Assembly: GCF_005239095.1 (NCBI RefSeq) | Contig: NZ_SZUA01000001.1 | Span: 1,345,049-1,409,048 of the forward strand | Length of the DNA stretch: 64,000 nt | Direction of reading: 5' to 3' | Source: Luteimonas gilva | Lineage (GTDB): Bacteria; Pseudomonadota; Gammaproteobacteria; Xanthomonadales; Xanthomonadaceae | Shown here: piece by piece, positions 26,705 to 35,310 of the stretch | Numbering within the stretch: position 1 is the first letter of the stretch | Layout: each line of letters starts with the position of its first letter | Translations under genes and position numbers: made by a program | Notes under the pieces: generated by a model | Told to the model about the DNA's origin: nothing | The model's input: the letters and a program-made list of their open reading frames with translations, nothing else | Databases searched by the model: none

Positions 26705-27193
26705 TTACGCGGCTCGCGCGCAATCGGCGCAGAGGCCGTGCACTTCCAAAGTTTGCGCTTGCGGCATGAAGCCCAGTGCGCGGGCGCGCTCGTCCAGCTG
26801 CGCGACGACGCGCTCGTCTTCCAATTCGACCGCGTTATGGCAACGGTCGCAGATCAGGAACGGCACCGAATGCTGCGCCGTGCTCGGATGGTGGCAGGCG
26901 ACGAAGGCATTGACCGATTCGAGTTTGTGGATGAAGCCGTTGGCGAGCAGGAAATCCAACGCGCGGTACACGGTGGGCGGCGCGGCTGCGCCGGCGCCTT
27001 CGCCGTTGCGGACCTGATCGAGCAGGTCGTAGGCCTTGATCGGGCGGCCGCCGTCGGCGATCAGACCCAGTACTCGCGCGCGGATCGGGGTCAGGCGCAG
27101 GCCGCGTTCGTGGCAGGCGCGCTCGACCGCGCGCACGAAGCCGGAAGCGTCGTGGACGTGGTGTTTGGGGTCGGTGCAAGCGTGCTCGGCCAT
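26705..27193 (-). CDS. zur: Fur family regulator, probable zinc uptake regulator Zur
   Basis: A 162-residue Fur-superfamily repressor. The winged helix includes GLRLTPIRARVLGLIADGG and PPTVYRALDFLLANGFIHKLES, and the C-terminal structural zinc cysteines are in CDRC and VHGLCADCARAA. The His-rich N-terminus (HACTDPKHHVHD) and the overall pattern match Zur rather than Fur. With zinc bound it would repress uptake genes; the ZnuD-like receptor and MerC gene 2-4 kb away are likely targets. The ATG at 27193 is preferred to a GTG at 27214 (neither has a strong ribosome site). It follows gltX by 31 bases on the same strand. Confidence 0.85.
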   Translation of the reverse strand: MAEHACTDPKHHVHDASGFVRAVERACHERGLRLTPIRARVLGLIADGGRPIKAYDLLDQVRNGEGAGAAAPPTVYRALDFLLANGFIHKLESVNAFVACHHPSTAQHSVPFLICDRCHNAVELEDERVVAQLDERARALGFMPQAQTLEVHGLCADCARAA

Positions 27194-27224
27194 GGTCAGA
27201 TGATGGTGCCGCACGCGCCCGGAC

Positions 27225-28640
27225 TCAAGCCGGCAGCCGTTTCAGGGCCTGATCGATGCGTTCCAGCGCCTGCGCCTGCCCCGCCAAATACACGGTATGC
27301 GAGATATCCGGACTCACCTGGGTCCCGGTGATCGCCACCCGCAGCGGCTGCGCGATCTTGCCCATGCCGATGCCCAAGGCTTCGGCGGTTTCGTGCAATG
27401 CGGCGGAAACCGTTTCCGCGGTCCAGGAACTCAGCTTCGACAGTCGATCGCGCGCCTCGGCCAGCGGCATGCCCGCGGCTGCGGTGAGATGTTTGGCGAC
27501 CGCGGCATCGTCGTATTGCTCCAACGGCCGGTACCAAACCGCGGCGCGCGCCGCCATTTCCTTCAGCGTCTGCACGCGGTCGCGCAAAGCGACGACCACG
27601 TCGGCCGGCTTCGGGCCCGAAGCCAAATCGTAGCCTTCGTTGAGCAGATGCCATTCCAGGTGCTTGGCGACGTCGTTCGGATCGTCGTTCTTCAAGTATT
27701 GCTGGTTCAACCAGCCGAGCTTGGCCGGATCCAGGCGCGAAGCCTTGGCGTTGACGTCCTTCAGGTCGAACAAGCGCTGCATCTCTTCGATGCTGAAGAT
27801 TTCCTGGTCGCCGTGCGACCAGCCCAGCCGCACCAGGTAATTCAGCAGCGCATGCGGCAGATAGCCCTCGTCGCGATACTGCATCACGTCGGCGGCACCG
27901 GTGCGCTTGGACAATTTCGCGCCATCCGGGTCCAGGATCATCGGCAAATGCGCGAAATACGGCACCGGCGCGCCCAATGCCCGGTAGATGTTGATCTGGC
28001 GCGGGGTGTTGTTGACGTGGTCGTCGCCGCGCACCACGTCGGTGATCCGCATGTCCAGATCGTCGACCACCACCGCGAAGTTGTAGGTGGGATAGCCGTC
28101 GGAGCGGAAGATCACCAAATCGTCGAGCTCGTCGTTGCTCCACTCGATGCGGCCTTTGACCTTGTCGTCGAACACGACCGTGCCGCCTTGCGGGTTCTTG
28201 AAGCGGATCACCCGGTTCGGATCGTCGCGGTGCGCCTCATCGAAGCCGGGCTCGTTGCGGTCGCGATAGGCGCCGTTGTAACGCGGCTTCTCGCCGGCGG
28301 CGATCATCGCCTCGCGCGCCGCTTCGAGTTCTTCCTTGGTCTCGTAAGCGTAATAGGCGTGGCCGGAAGCGACCAGTTGCTCGGCGACTTCGCGATAGCG
28401 ATCCAGGCGGTGGGTCTGATAGATCGGACCCTCGTCGTAGTCCAGGCCCAGCCAATCCATCGCTTGCAGGATCGCGTCGATCGCGGCCTGGGTGCTGCGC
28501 TCGCGGTCGGTGTCCTCGATCCGCAGGATGAACTGGCCGCCGCGGCGGCGCGCCTCCAGCCAGCAATACAGCGCCGTGCGGGCGCCGCCGATGTGCAGGT
28601 AGCCGGTGGGACTGGGCGCGAAGCGGGTGCGGCAGGTCAT
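27225..28640 (-). CDS. gltX: Glutamyl-tRNA synthetase
   Basis: A 471-residue class I aminoacyl-tRNA synthetase that charges tRNA-Glu in the cytosol. The HIGH box is [11 protein letters not shown] after [10 protein letters not shown], and the KMSKS box is KLSKRTG. Length is normal for non-discriminating or discriminating bacterial GluRS. The real start is the ATG at 28640; the frame stays open far upstream through a palindromic repeat and antisense to lpxH, which is a GC-rich artefact. A TAAAAT box lies about 30 bases upstream of the ATG on the coding strand. Confidence 0.97.
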   Translation of the reverse strand: MTCRTRFAPSPTGYLHIGGARTALYCWLEARRRGGQFILRIEDTDRERSTQAAIDAILQAMDWLGLDYDEGPIYQTHRLDRYREVAEQLVASGHAYYAYETKEELEAAREAMIAAGEKPRYNGAYRDRNEPGFDEAHRDDPNRVIRFKNPQGGTVVFDDKVKGRIEWSNDELDDLVIFRSDGYPTYNFAVVVDDLDMRITDVVRGDDHVNNTPRQINIYRALGAPVPYFAHLPMILDPDGAKLSKRTGAADVMQYRDEGYLPHALLNYLVRLGWSHGDQEIFSIEEMQRLFDLKDVNAKASRLDPAKLGWLNQQYLKNDDPNDVAKHLEWHLLNEGYDLASGPKPADVVVALRDRVQTLKEMAARAAVWYRPLEQYDDAAVAKHLTAAAGMPLAEARDRLSKLSSWTAETVSAALHETAEALGIGMGKIAQPLRVAITGTQVSPDISHTVYLAGQAQALERIDQALKRLPA

Positions 28641-28697
28641 GCGGGCGTCTGGAAACGGGAAGGCCTGCATTTTAGCGGACCCGCCGCCGCCTCGCTT

Positions 28698-28773
28698 TGT
28701 GAGAGCGGCTTCAGCCGCGAGCTCTTCCGTTCCAGAGTGCGGAAGGAACTCGCGGCTGAAGCCGCTCCCACAA
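28698..28773. repeat. Palindromic repeat, 'gtaggagcggcttcagccgc' family
   Basis: Arms GAGCGGCTTCAGCCGCGAG and complement, ending just before the lpxH -10 box. It occupies the divergent gltX/lpxH promoter region, unlike most copies, which lie at gene 3' ends. Confidence 0.9.
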
Positions 28774-28790
28774 GAGCAGAGGCTCGGCTC

Positions 28791-28796
28791 TACAAT
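28791..28796 (+). promoter_or_regulatory. -10 box TACAAT for a leaderless lpxH transcript
   Basis: TACAAT ends 6 bases before the ATG at 28803; the intervening GCGGGG is not a plausible ribosome site at that distance. Same geometry as ada-alkA and hutI. Confidence 0.5.
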
Positions 28797-28802
28797 GCGG
28801 GG

Positions 28803-29522
28803 ATGACGACGTTGTTCATCTCCGACCTCCACCTCGACCCCGCGCGCCCCGACATCACCCGCCTCTTCGGCGAATTCGTCGACGGCGAGGCCCGCAGCGC
28901 CGATGCGCTCTACATCCTCGGCGATTTGTTCGAAGCCTGGGTCGGCGACGACGATCCTTCCGAAGCCGGCGCCTTCGTAGCGCAGAAGCTGCGCGCGCTC
29001 GCGGATGCCGGCGTGCCGGTGAGCTTCATCCGCGGCAACCGCGATTTCCTGGTCGGCGACGATTTCGCGCGCCGCGCCGGCATGGCGATCCTGCCGGATC
29101 CGGCCGTAGTGATGCTGTACGGAAAGCCGACGCTGCTGATGCACGGCGACCTGCTTTGCACCGACGATGTGGCCTACCAGCAATTCCGCGCGCAGACCCG
29201 CGATCCGGCCTGGCAGGCGCAATTCCTGACGCAGCCTTTGGTCGCACGCCTGGCGTTCGCCGAGAAGGCGCGCGCCGCCAGCAAGGCGCGCGCGGGCGAA
29301 CTGCGCGATGCGGGCACGATGGAAACCATCACCGACGTGTCGCCGGCCACAGTGGCCGAAGCCTTCAAGCGTTATGGCATTGACACGCTGATCCACGGCC
29401 ATACGCATCGGCCGGCGGTGCATGAGGCCAACGGCAACACGCGGATCGTGCTCGGGGATTGGTATGAACAAGGATCGGTGCTGCGGGTGACCGCCGAAGG
29501 CGCGAAGCTGTCGGCTTTGTAG
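28803..29522 (+). CDS. lpxH: UDP-2,3-diacylglucosamine diphosphatase
   Basis: A 239-residue calcineurin-like phosphoesterase that cleaves UDP-2,3-diacylglucosamine to lipid X and UMP in lipid A synthesis, at the inner membrane. Metal-site motifs in order: [41 protein letters not shown] and [11 protein letters not shown]. Length and motif order are those of LpxH. Divergent from gltX. A palindromic repeat begins at its stop codon. Confidence 0.96.
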   Translation: MTTLFISDLHLDPARPDITRLFGEFVDGEARSADALYILGDLFEAWVGDDDPSEAGAFVAQKLRALADAGVPVSFIRGNRDFLVGDDFARRAGMAILPDPAVVMLYGKPTLLMHGDLLCTDDVAYQQFRAQTRDPAWQAQFLTQPLVARLAFAEKARAASKARAGELRDAGTMETITDVSPATVAEAFKRYGIDTLIHGHTHRPAVHEANGNTRIVLGDWYEQGSVLRVTAEGAKLSAL

Positions 29523-29643
29523 AGCGGGGCTTGCTCCGCTGCTCTTGCTTTTCGCAGGAGCGGCTTTAGCCGCGAGCTCTCTTCTTCAAATCGCGGCATT
29601 GCGAGTATTTGATGGAGAAAGCTCGTGGCTAAAGCCGCTCCCA
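29519..29643. repeat. Two juxtaposed palindromic elements after lpxH
   Basis: A left-arm-only 'gtagagcggggcttgctccgctgc' unit (29519-29543) overlaps the lpxH stop codon, followed by a full 'gcaggagcggctttagccgc' palindrome (29554-29643). Confidence 0.88.
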
Positions 29644-29662
29644 CAAAAAAGCCGGGCTCGGG

Positions 29663-30463
29663 TTATGCGCTTAATTGCTGCAGCGCTTTCAATTCTTCTT
29701 CGCCGAAACCCGCCGCGCTGCGGGCTTCGAGATTGAACGGCCCATGCAGCACCGCGCGCGCATACTCCGCGAGCAACTCGCGGAAACGCGGTTCCGGCTC
29801 CACGCCGGCGCGCTCGCAGAACCAACGAAACCAGCGCGATCCGGCCGCGACGTGCGCCACTTCCTCGCGCAAGATGATTTCCAGGATGCCGGCCGTGGCG
29901 TCGTCGGCCAGCGCGCGCAGTTTCTCGATCATCCCCGGCGTCACGTCCAAGCCGCGCGCCTCGAGCACGCGCGGCACCAGCGCCATCCGCGCCAGGCCGT
30001 CGTGCGCGGTCTTTTCGGCCATTTCCCACAGACCGTTGTGGGCGTCGAAATCGCCGTAATCGCGGCCCAATTCGTTCAGGCGCCCGCGCAGCAGGACGAA
30101 ATGGCGCGCTTCGTCGTTCGCCACGCTCACCCAGTCCGCGTAGTAAGCGTCCGGCATGCCGCGGAAGCGGTAGACCGCATCCCAGGCCAGGTCGATGGCG
30201 TTGAATTCGATGTGCGCGATGGAGTGGACGAAAGCCGCGCGGCCTTCCGGCGTGCCGAAACCGCGTTTGGGCAGATCGCGCGGATGCACCAGCGCCGGCT
30301 TGGGCGGGCGGCCGGGCATGCGGATCGGTTCGGGCGGCGGCGCGGTGGGATCGATGTGCAACTCGCCGCTGCGGTACGCCTCCGCCGCGGCGAAAGTACG
30401 CGCCACTTTGTCCTCGCACGAGCGCGCGCCCAGACACTCGCGCGCGGCCGCGAATAACGTCAT
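29663..30463 (-). CDS. DUF455 family ferritin-like protein
   Basis: A 266-residue protein of the DUF455 ferritin-like group. Four-helix metal-site residues are visible in HIEFNAIDLAWDAVYRF, ANDEARHFVLLRGRLNELG and ILREEVAHVAAGSRWFRW, giving the E-x2-H-type ligands of a di-iron site. Members include proteins distantly related to tRNA hydroxylase MiaE; activity is unknown. An ATG at 30478 lies inside a palindromic repeat, so the ATG at 30463 (TLFAAARECL) is used. Same strand as purF, separated from it by that repeat. Confidence 0.85.
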   Translation of the reverse strand: MTLFAAARECLGARSCEDKVARTFAAAEAYRSGELHIDPTAPPPEPIRMPGRPPKPALVHPRDLPKRGFGTPEGRAAFVHSIAHIEFNAIDLAWDAVYRFRGMPDAYYADWVSVANDEARHFVLLRGRLNELGRDYGDFDAHNGLWEMAEKTAHDGLARMALVPRVLEARGLDVTPGMIEKLRALADDATAGILEIILREEVAHVAAGSRWFRWFCERAGVEPEPRFRELLAEYARAVLHGPFNLEARSAAGFGEEELKALQQLSA

Positions 30464-30472
30464 TCCCAATGC

Positions 30473-30564
30473 CGTCATCCCGGCGAAAGCCGGGATCCAG
30501 TGCTATCCGACATGCGTGACGGTCGCGCCGTCCCCCCTGGATCCCGGCTTTCGCCGGGATGACG
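30473..30564. repeat. Palindromic repeat, 'cgtcatcccggcgaaagccggg' family
   Basis: Perfect 28-base inverted arms at 30473-30500 and 30537-30564 around a 36-base loop, between purF and the DUF455 gene. Other copies: 37523 and 35274 (compact). Confidence 0.95.
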
Positions 30565-30578
30565 AGCATGAAGAGGCA

Positions 30579-32051
30579 TCAGGACGCCAAACGCCGCTTC
30601 TTCTTCGCCTCGTCCGAACGCAACTGCTGGATGCGTTCGAAGTAACCGGGCTCGATGCCGGTGACGTATTCGCCGCTGAAGCAGGAACTGTCGAATTTGC
30701 GGCCCGGGAATTTCGGCCCGGCGACGGCGGCTTCCAGGTCCTTCAGTTCCTGGTAGATCAGCCAATCGCAGCCGAGCAATTCTTCGATCTCCTTTTCGGT
30801 GCGGCCGTGCGCGACCAGTTCTTCCGACGAAGGCATGTCGATGCCGTAAATGTTCGGATAGCGCACCGGCGGCGCCGCCGAAGCCAGATAGACCTTGCGC
30901 GCCCCGGCGTCGCGCGCCATCTGCACGATCTGCTTGGACGTGGTGCCGCGGACGATGGAATCGTCGACCAGCAGCACGACCCGGTTCTTGAATTCCAGCG
31001 GAATCGGGTTGAGCTTGCGCTTCACCGACTTCGCCCGCTCGCCCTGCCCCGGCATGATGAAGGTGCGGCCGACGTAGCGGTTCTTGATGAAGCCCTCGCG
31101 GTACTTCACGCCGAGCAGATTGGCGATTTCCAAAGCCGCATCGCGCGAGGTGTCCGGGATCGGGATCACCACGTCGATGTCGTGGTCGGGACGTTGGCGC
31201 AGGATCTTCTCGCCCAGGGCCACGCCCATCCGCATCCGCGCTTTATGCACCGAGATCTCGTCCATCATCGAGTCCGGACGGGCGAAATAGACGTATTCGA
31301 AGATGCAGGGGAAGTTCTGCGGATCCTGCGCGCAGATCCGGGCGTGAATCTCGCCGCGCGCGGTGACCACGATCGCTTCGCCCGGCGCGACGTCGCGCAT
31401 GCGCTCGAAGCCGAGGATGTCCAACGCCACCGATTCGGACGCGATCGCGTATTCGATGCCGGCATCGGTATTGCGCCGGCCCAGCACCAGCGGACGGATG
31501 CCGTGCGGATCGCGGAACGCCACCAGGCCGAGTCCGAGCACGGTCGCGACCACCGCATAGCCGCCTTTGGCGCGACGGTTGACGCCTTCGATGGCGCGGA
31601 ACACGGAATCGGGGGTCAGCGCCTTCTGCGTGTCGAGCTCGTGAGCGAACACGTTCAGCAGCACTTCCGAATCGGATTCGGTATTGACGTTGCGCCGATC
31701 TTGTTCGAACACCTCGCGGCGCAGCGCGTCGGTGTTCACCAGATTGCCGTTGTGCGCGAGCGCGATGCCGTACGGCGAATTGACGTAGAACGGCTGCGCC
31801 TCGTCGCTGCCTTCGCTGCCGGCGGTCGGATAGCGGCAGTGGGCGATGCCCACCCGCCCTTCCAACAGCGCCATCGCCTTGGCGTCGAACACGTCGCGCA
31901 CCAGGCCGTTGCCCTTGTGCACGCGCAGCTGCGTGCCGTTGGCGGTGGCGATGCCCGCGGCGTCCTGGCCGCGGTGCTGGAGCACGGTCAGGCCGTCGTA
32001 CAGCGCGGCTGCGACTTCAGTGGTGCCGACGATGCCGACGATGCCGCACAT
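30579..32051 (-). CDS. purF: Amidophosphoribosyltransferase
   Basis: A 490-residue enzyme making 5-phosphoribosylamine from PRPP and glutamine, the first committed step of purine synthesis. The catalytic Cys is residue 2 (MCGIVGIVG, exposed after Met removal), followed by the glutaminase domain with [15 protein letters not shown]; the phosphoribosyltransferase PRPP loop is [14 protein letters not shown]. It lies 41 bases after the SPOR-domain gene on the same strand. In most gamma-proteobacteria cvpA lies between these two; it is absent here. Confidence 0.97.
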   Translation of the reverse strand: MCGIVGIVGTTEVAAALYDGLTVLQHRGQDAAGIATANGTQLRVHKGNGLVRDVFDAKAMALLEGRVGIAHCRYPTAGSEGSDEAQPFYVNSPYGIALAHNGNLVNTDALRREVFEQDRRNVNTESDSEVLLNVFAHELDTQKALTPDSVFRAIEGVNRRAKGGYAVVATVLGLGLVAFRDPHGIRPLVLGRRNTDAGIEYAIASESVALDILGFERMRDVAPGEAIVVTARGEIHARICAQDPQNFPCIFEYVYFARPDSMMDEISVHKARMRMGVALGEKILRQRPDHDIDVVIPIPDTSRDAALEIANLLGVKYREGFIKNRYVGRTFIMPGQGERAKSVKRKLNPIPLEFKNRVVLLVDDSIVRGTTSKQIVQMARDAGARKVYLASAAPPVRYPNIYGIDMPSSEELVAHGRTEKEIEELLGCDWLIYQELKDLEAAVAGPKFPGRKFDSSCFSGEYVTGIEPGYFERIQQLRSDEAKKKRRLAS

Positions 32052-32091
32052 GTTGCTTACTCCGCGCCGCGTCGCAGCGCCAAAAAATCGG

Positions 32092-33093
32092 TTACGGATG
32101 CGGGCGGACGATGCCGTCCATCCCGGTTTTCGCCTTCACTTGCGCCTTGAGCTGGTCGGCCTCGGCGCGGCCGACCACGGGCCCGACTCGGACGCGCGAC
32201 AACGGGCCCTTGTCGGTCTTCACTTGTTCGACGAAAGCGCTGAAGCCGGCCGCGCGCAAACGATCGCGCAAGGCGTTGGCGTCCGCAGGCTTGCTGAAGG
32301 CCGCCAGCTGCACCGCGAAGCCCGTGCCGCTGGCCGCAGACTTCGCCGGCGCGGGCGCCTGGACGGTAGATGGGGGCGCAGGCTTGGTTTCAACAGCCGG
32401 CTTGGGAGCGGCGGGCTTGGTTTCGGCGGGTTTGGGCGCGGCGGCGATCGGCTCGGCATCGAGCACGACCACGCTGCCGCGCAAACCCTGCGGCAATTCT
32501 TGCGCACGCAGGCGCGCGGCTTCCGCATCCGGACGCGTGGCATAGGGGCCGACCCGGATGCGGTAACCGCTGCGTCCGTTCACCGTGGCCGGTTCGCTGT
32601 ACGCGGGGAGCTTCGCTTGCTTGAGCGCGCGCACCGCGCCTTCGGCATTGGCCGCGCTGGCGAAGCTGCCGAGATTCACGGCGTAATCGCCGCCGGCCGC
32701 AGGCGCCGGCAAAGAAGCGGCGGGCGCCGGCGCTTCGGCCGGCAGAGCGGCCGGGGCCGACACGCCGCCCTCGCCCAAAGGCACGGGCTGGCTGGCGGAT
32801 GCGGTTGCGGCCGGCGCCGTCGTTGCGGGCTGCGGACGGGCCGGATCGGCCGCGTCGGGCGACGCCGAGGATGGAGTCATGCCCACGGCGCCGCCTTCGG
32901 GCGCTTCGGCGGGCGTCACTAGGGGCAATTCGCGGGTTTCGTATTGGCCTGCCGGCGCATTGGGCATCGTCAGCGGCACATCGGCCACGCCGCTGTCCGG
33001 CGCCGGTCCTTGGATCAGCATCGGCAGGAAGATCACCGCCAGCGCGATCAGGATCACTGCGCCCCACAGGCGCTGTTTCAGGGCAGGTTCCAT
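32092..33093 (-). CDS. SPOR domain protein, DedD-like
   Basis: A 333-residue inner-membrane protein: one N-terminal helix ([19 protein letters not shown]), a proline/alanine-rich periplasmic linker, and two SPOR domains ([21 protein letters not shown] near residue 140 and [21 protein letters not shown] near residue 255). SPOR domains bind denuded glycan strands at the division septum; DedD with one SPOR supports FtsN-dependent constriction. Two SPOR repeats is the usual form in Xanthomonadaceae. It sits between folC and purF, the normal dedD position. A TATAAT box (33128-33133) precedes it. Confidence 0.9.
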   Translation of the reverse strand: MEPALKQRLWGAVILIALAVIFLPMLIQGPAPDSGVADVPLTMPNAPAGQYETRELPLVTPAEAPEGGAVGMTPSSASPDAADPARPQPATTAPAATASASQPVPLGEGGVSAPAALPAEAPAPAASLPAPAAGGDYAVNLGSFASAANAEGAVRALKQAKLPAYSEPATVNGRSGYRIRVGPYATRPDAEAARLRAQELPQGLRGSVVVLDAEPIAAAPKPAETKPAAPKPAVETKPAPPSTVQAPAPAKSAASGTGFAVQLAAFSKPADANALRDRLRAAGFSAFVEQVKTDKGPLSRVRVGPVVGRAEADQLKAQVKAKTGMDGIVRPHP

Positions 33094-33127
33094 CGGGGCT
33101 CGGGGGGCACGGCGGATCGCCGCGCGA

Positions 33128-33133
33128 ATTATA
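33128..33133 (-). promoter_or_regulatory. -10 box TATAAT for the SPOR protein-purF unit
   Basis: On the minus strand TATAAT lies about 34 bases before the ATG at 33093 and after the folC stop. The -35 region is weak. It would allow purF transcription independent of folC. Confidence 0.5.
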
Positions 33134-33155
33134 CCCGCGCCGGACGGGCCCCGAA

Positions 33156-34610
33156 TTAACCGACGGATGCGCCGAGCGCGACGAGCGCGGCCGCGGCGGT
33201 GTGGAACGAACCGAAGATCAGGACGCGGTCGCCCGGCTGCGCTTGCGCCAATGCCGCGGCCAAGGCCTCGGGCACCGTCGCATGACGCGAGCCCGCACCG
33301 GCGGCGGTCGCGGACAAGCGCTGCGCGAAGGCGTCCGCGCCGAGGCCGCGCGGATTGACGTCGGCCAATCCGGCTAGGAACCAACCATCGACGCATTCGG
33401 CCAAGGCATCCACGACGCCCGCCACATCTTTGTCGCCCAGCGCCGCGAACACCGCGTACGTGCGTTTCGCCCTTGCGGGAGGGGCTTCAGCCCCGACCGC
33501 TTCTGTCGGGGCTGAAGCCCCTCCCGCAAAAGAATTCAACCATCTCGCGAGCTCGCGCGCCGCTTGCGGGTTGTGGCCCACATCCACCACCACTTCCACG
33601 CCGCCGCGATCGAAAGCCTGCAGGCGGCCGGCGACGTTCGCCGCAGCGACGCCCGCGATCAGCGCCGCATCGTCGATCGGTTCGCCCAAGGCGCGCAAGG
33701 CGGCGATCGCGGTCGCCGCGTTGCGCAATTGCGCGGGCGCGGCCAGCTTCGGCGTCGGCAATTCGATGCCGTAACCGATCTCGCGCCAACGCCAATGCGC
33801 GCCGTCGATGCGTTCGAAGAAGAAATCGCTGCCCGCGCGCAGCGCCGAAGCGCCGATGGCGTAGGCGTGGCGCAACACGCTGGCCGGCGGATCGTCTTCG
33901 CCCAGCACCAGCGGCTTCCAGGCGCGGGCGATGCCGGCCTTTTCGAAGCCGATCTTCTCGCGATCGTCCCCGAGATAGTCCTGGTGGTCCAAATCGACCG
34001 TGGTGATCACCGCGACGTCCGGGTCGACGATGTTGGTGGCGTCCAGCCTGCCGCCTAGGCCGACTTCGAGGATCGCTAGATCCAGATCGCCGCGCTCGAA
34101 CAACCACAATGCTGCGAGCGTGCCGTATTCGAAGTAGGTCAGCGAGATTCCTTCCCCTTCTCCCCTCGGGAGAAGGTGCCCCGCAGGGGCGGATGAGGGT
34201 TCGGTGGAAACGCCGACATTCGGGTTCGCGTCGCTATTCCGAACCCTCGCCCCAACCCCTCTCCCGAGGGGAGAGGGGCTTAGCCGCGCGGCTTCGATCG
34301 CTTCGAAGGCCTCGATCAAGGCTTCATCGCTCGCATCCTGACCGCCGATACGAACGCGCTCGTTGTAGGCGAGCAGATGCGGCGAGGTGTAGGCGCCGAT
34401 GCGCCAGCCCGCGGCCTTGGCGATGGCTTCGACGAAGGCGACCGTGGAGCCTTTGCCGTTGGTGCCGCCGATCGTGACGACATGCTTGGCCGGCTTGCCC
34501 AAGCCCAGCCGCGAAGCCACTTCGCGCACGCGATCCAAGCCCATGTCGATGGACTTGGGATGCTGGCGCTCGACGTACTCCAGCCAATCGGCGAGGGATC
34601 GTCCGTTCAC
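33156..34610 (-). CDS. folC: Folylpolyglutamate/dihydrofolate synthase with two in-frame repeat insertions
   Basis: A 484-residue Mur-ligase-like enzyme that adds glutamate to dihydropteroate/tetrahydrofolate. ATP loop IGGTNGKGSTVAFVEAI, then AYTSPHLL, EVGLGGRLDATNIV, TTVDLDHQDYLG and the C-terminal VVVDVGHNPQAAREL are all intact. It is some 60 residues longer than usual because two palindromic repeats are translated in frame: residues 110-154 (34149-34283) between EAIEAAR and ISLTYFEYG, and about 361-381 (33468-33530) between ARWLNS and KRTYAVFAALGDKD. Both are at positions where homologues have short loops. The GTG start overlaps the stop of the upstream phosphatase gene (GTGA). Confidence 0.93.
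   Translation of the reverse strand: MNGRSLADWLEYVERQHPKSIDMGLDRVREVASRLGLGKPAKHVVTIGGTNGKGSTVAFVEAIAKAAGWRIGAYTSPHLLAYNERVRIGGQDASDEALIEAFEAIEAARLSPSPLGRGVGARVRNSDANPNVGVSTEPSSAPAGHLLPRGEGEGISLTYFEYGTLAALWLFERGDLDLAILEVGLGGRLDATNIVDPDVAVITTVDLDHQDYLGDDREKIGFEKAGIARAWKPLVLGEDDPPASVLRHAYAIGASALRAGSDFFFERIDGAHWRWREIGYGIELPTPKLAAPAQLRNAATAIAALRALGEPIDDAALIAGVAAANVAGRLQAFDRGGVEVVVDVGHNPQAARELARWLNSFAGGASAPTEAVGAEAPPARAKRTYAVFAALGDKDVAGVVDALAECVDGWFLAGLADVNPRGLGADAFAQRLSATAAGAGSRHATVPEALAAALAQAQPGDRVLIFGSFHTAAAALVALGASVG
33473..33529. repeat. Palindromic repeat inserted in frame in folC (second insertion)
   Basis: Perfect 25-base arms 33473-33497 and 33505-33529 with a 7-base loop; a variant of the 'ggagcggcttcagccgc' family with cores AGGGGCTTCAGCCCC and GGGGCTGAAGCCCCT. 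It encodes a segment rich in Ala, Gly and Pro in FolC. Confidence 0.95.
34149..34283. repeat. Composite palindromic repeat inserted in frame in folC (first insertion)
   Basis: 135 bases containing CCTTCTCCC...GGGAGAAGG, CCCCGCAGGGGC, then a middle flanked by GGGTTCGG/CCGAACCC, and CCCCTCTCCCGAGGGGAGAGGGG. It shares the 'ctctccc' core with the intergenic elements at 12725, 15018, 40869 and 46138. Confidence 0.93.
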
Positions 34611-35251
34611 AGCGCGCGATGCACGGCTTCGCCGAAGAACGGCGTGTGGTGCGCGCAATCGTTCAGCCGCACCACTTCCAGGCGCTCGACGTCGGCGCCC
34701 TCCAGCAGGTTGATCGTGGTCGGCGCCTGGCGGAACGTCCACAAGCGCGCAAGCGGAATGCCGAGGATGCGGCAGAGCAGTACGCGGTTGACCGCATCGT
34801 GGGCGACGACCAGCAAAGTATCGTCGCGGCCCAAGCCTTCGGAGGCGCGGGCCAGCGCCGGCCAAGCGCGGTCGAACACGTGCTGCAGCGATTCGCCTTC
34901 CGGCATCAGCACTTCGTGCGGCGTGTCGCGCCAGGCTTGCAGGCGTTCGCCGTCGCGGTCGCGGATTTCGCCGGCGAGCAAGCCTTCCCAAGTGCCGTGG
35001 GCGATTTCCATCAGGCCCGGATCGGTGGTCAGCAGGTTTTGCCGCGATTCGCCGAGCGCGAGTTCCGCGGTGCGCTTGGCGCGGACCAGCGGCGATGCGA
35101 CGGCGCGATCGATAACGACGTCCTTCAATCGTTCGCCGAGCGCGCGTGCCTGCGCTTCGCCGACCGACGACAGCGGGATGTCTTCCTGGCCTTGGTAGCG
35201 GCCTTCCGCGTTCCAGGGGGTTTCGCCGTGGCGGGCGAGGATGATTTTCAT
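34607..35251 (-). CDS. Histidine phosphatase (phosphoglycerate mutase-like) family protein
   Basis: A 214-residue enzyme with the phosphohistidine motif LARHGETPWNAEGRYQG, the second Arg/Glu positions in ASPLVRAKRTAE and GLMEIAHGTWEG, and the second catalytic His in VVAHDAVNRVLL. Members act as cofactor-dependent phosphatases on many small substrates. It lies 59 bases downstream of serA on the same strand and overlaps folC by 4 bases. Histidine-phosphatase-type phosphoserine phosphatases are known in some bacteria, so a role in serine synthesis is possible but unproven; alpha-ribazole phosphatase (CobC) is an alternative with no cobalamin genes nearby to support it. Confidence 0.88.
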   Translation of the reverse strand: MKIILARHGETPWNAEGRYQGQEDIPLSSVGEAQARALGERLKDVVIDRAVASPLVRAKRTAELALGESRQNLLTTDPGLMEIAHGTWEGLLAGEIRDRDGERLQAWRDTPHEVLMPEGESLQHVFDRAWPALARASEGLGRDDTLLVVAHDAVNRVLLCRILGIPLARLWTFRQAPTTINLLEGADVERLEVVRLNDCAHHTPFFGEAVHRAL

Positions 35252-35273
35252 GCAACGATATCCCTTACAGTTC

Positions 35274-35301
35274 CGTCATCCCGGCGCAAGCCGGGATGAC
35301 G
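35274..35301. repeat. Compact hairpin of the 'cgtcatcccggc' family
   Basis: CGTCATCCCGGC and GCCGGGATGACG with a 4-base loop, perfect, between serA and the phosphatase gene. It may act as a processing or attenuating hairpin within the unit. Confidence 0.93.
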
Positions 35302-35310
35302 ATTTGAAAT

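Noticed and set aside
28641-29471. N-terminal extension of gltX through the repeat and antisense to lpxH
   Set aside because: GltX begins at the conserved [15 protein letters not shown] block; the extension matches no family and crosses a palindromic repeat.
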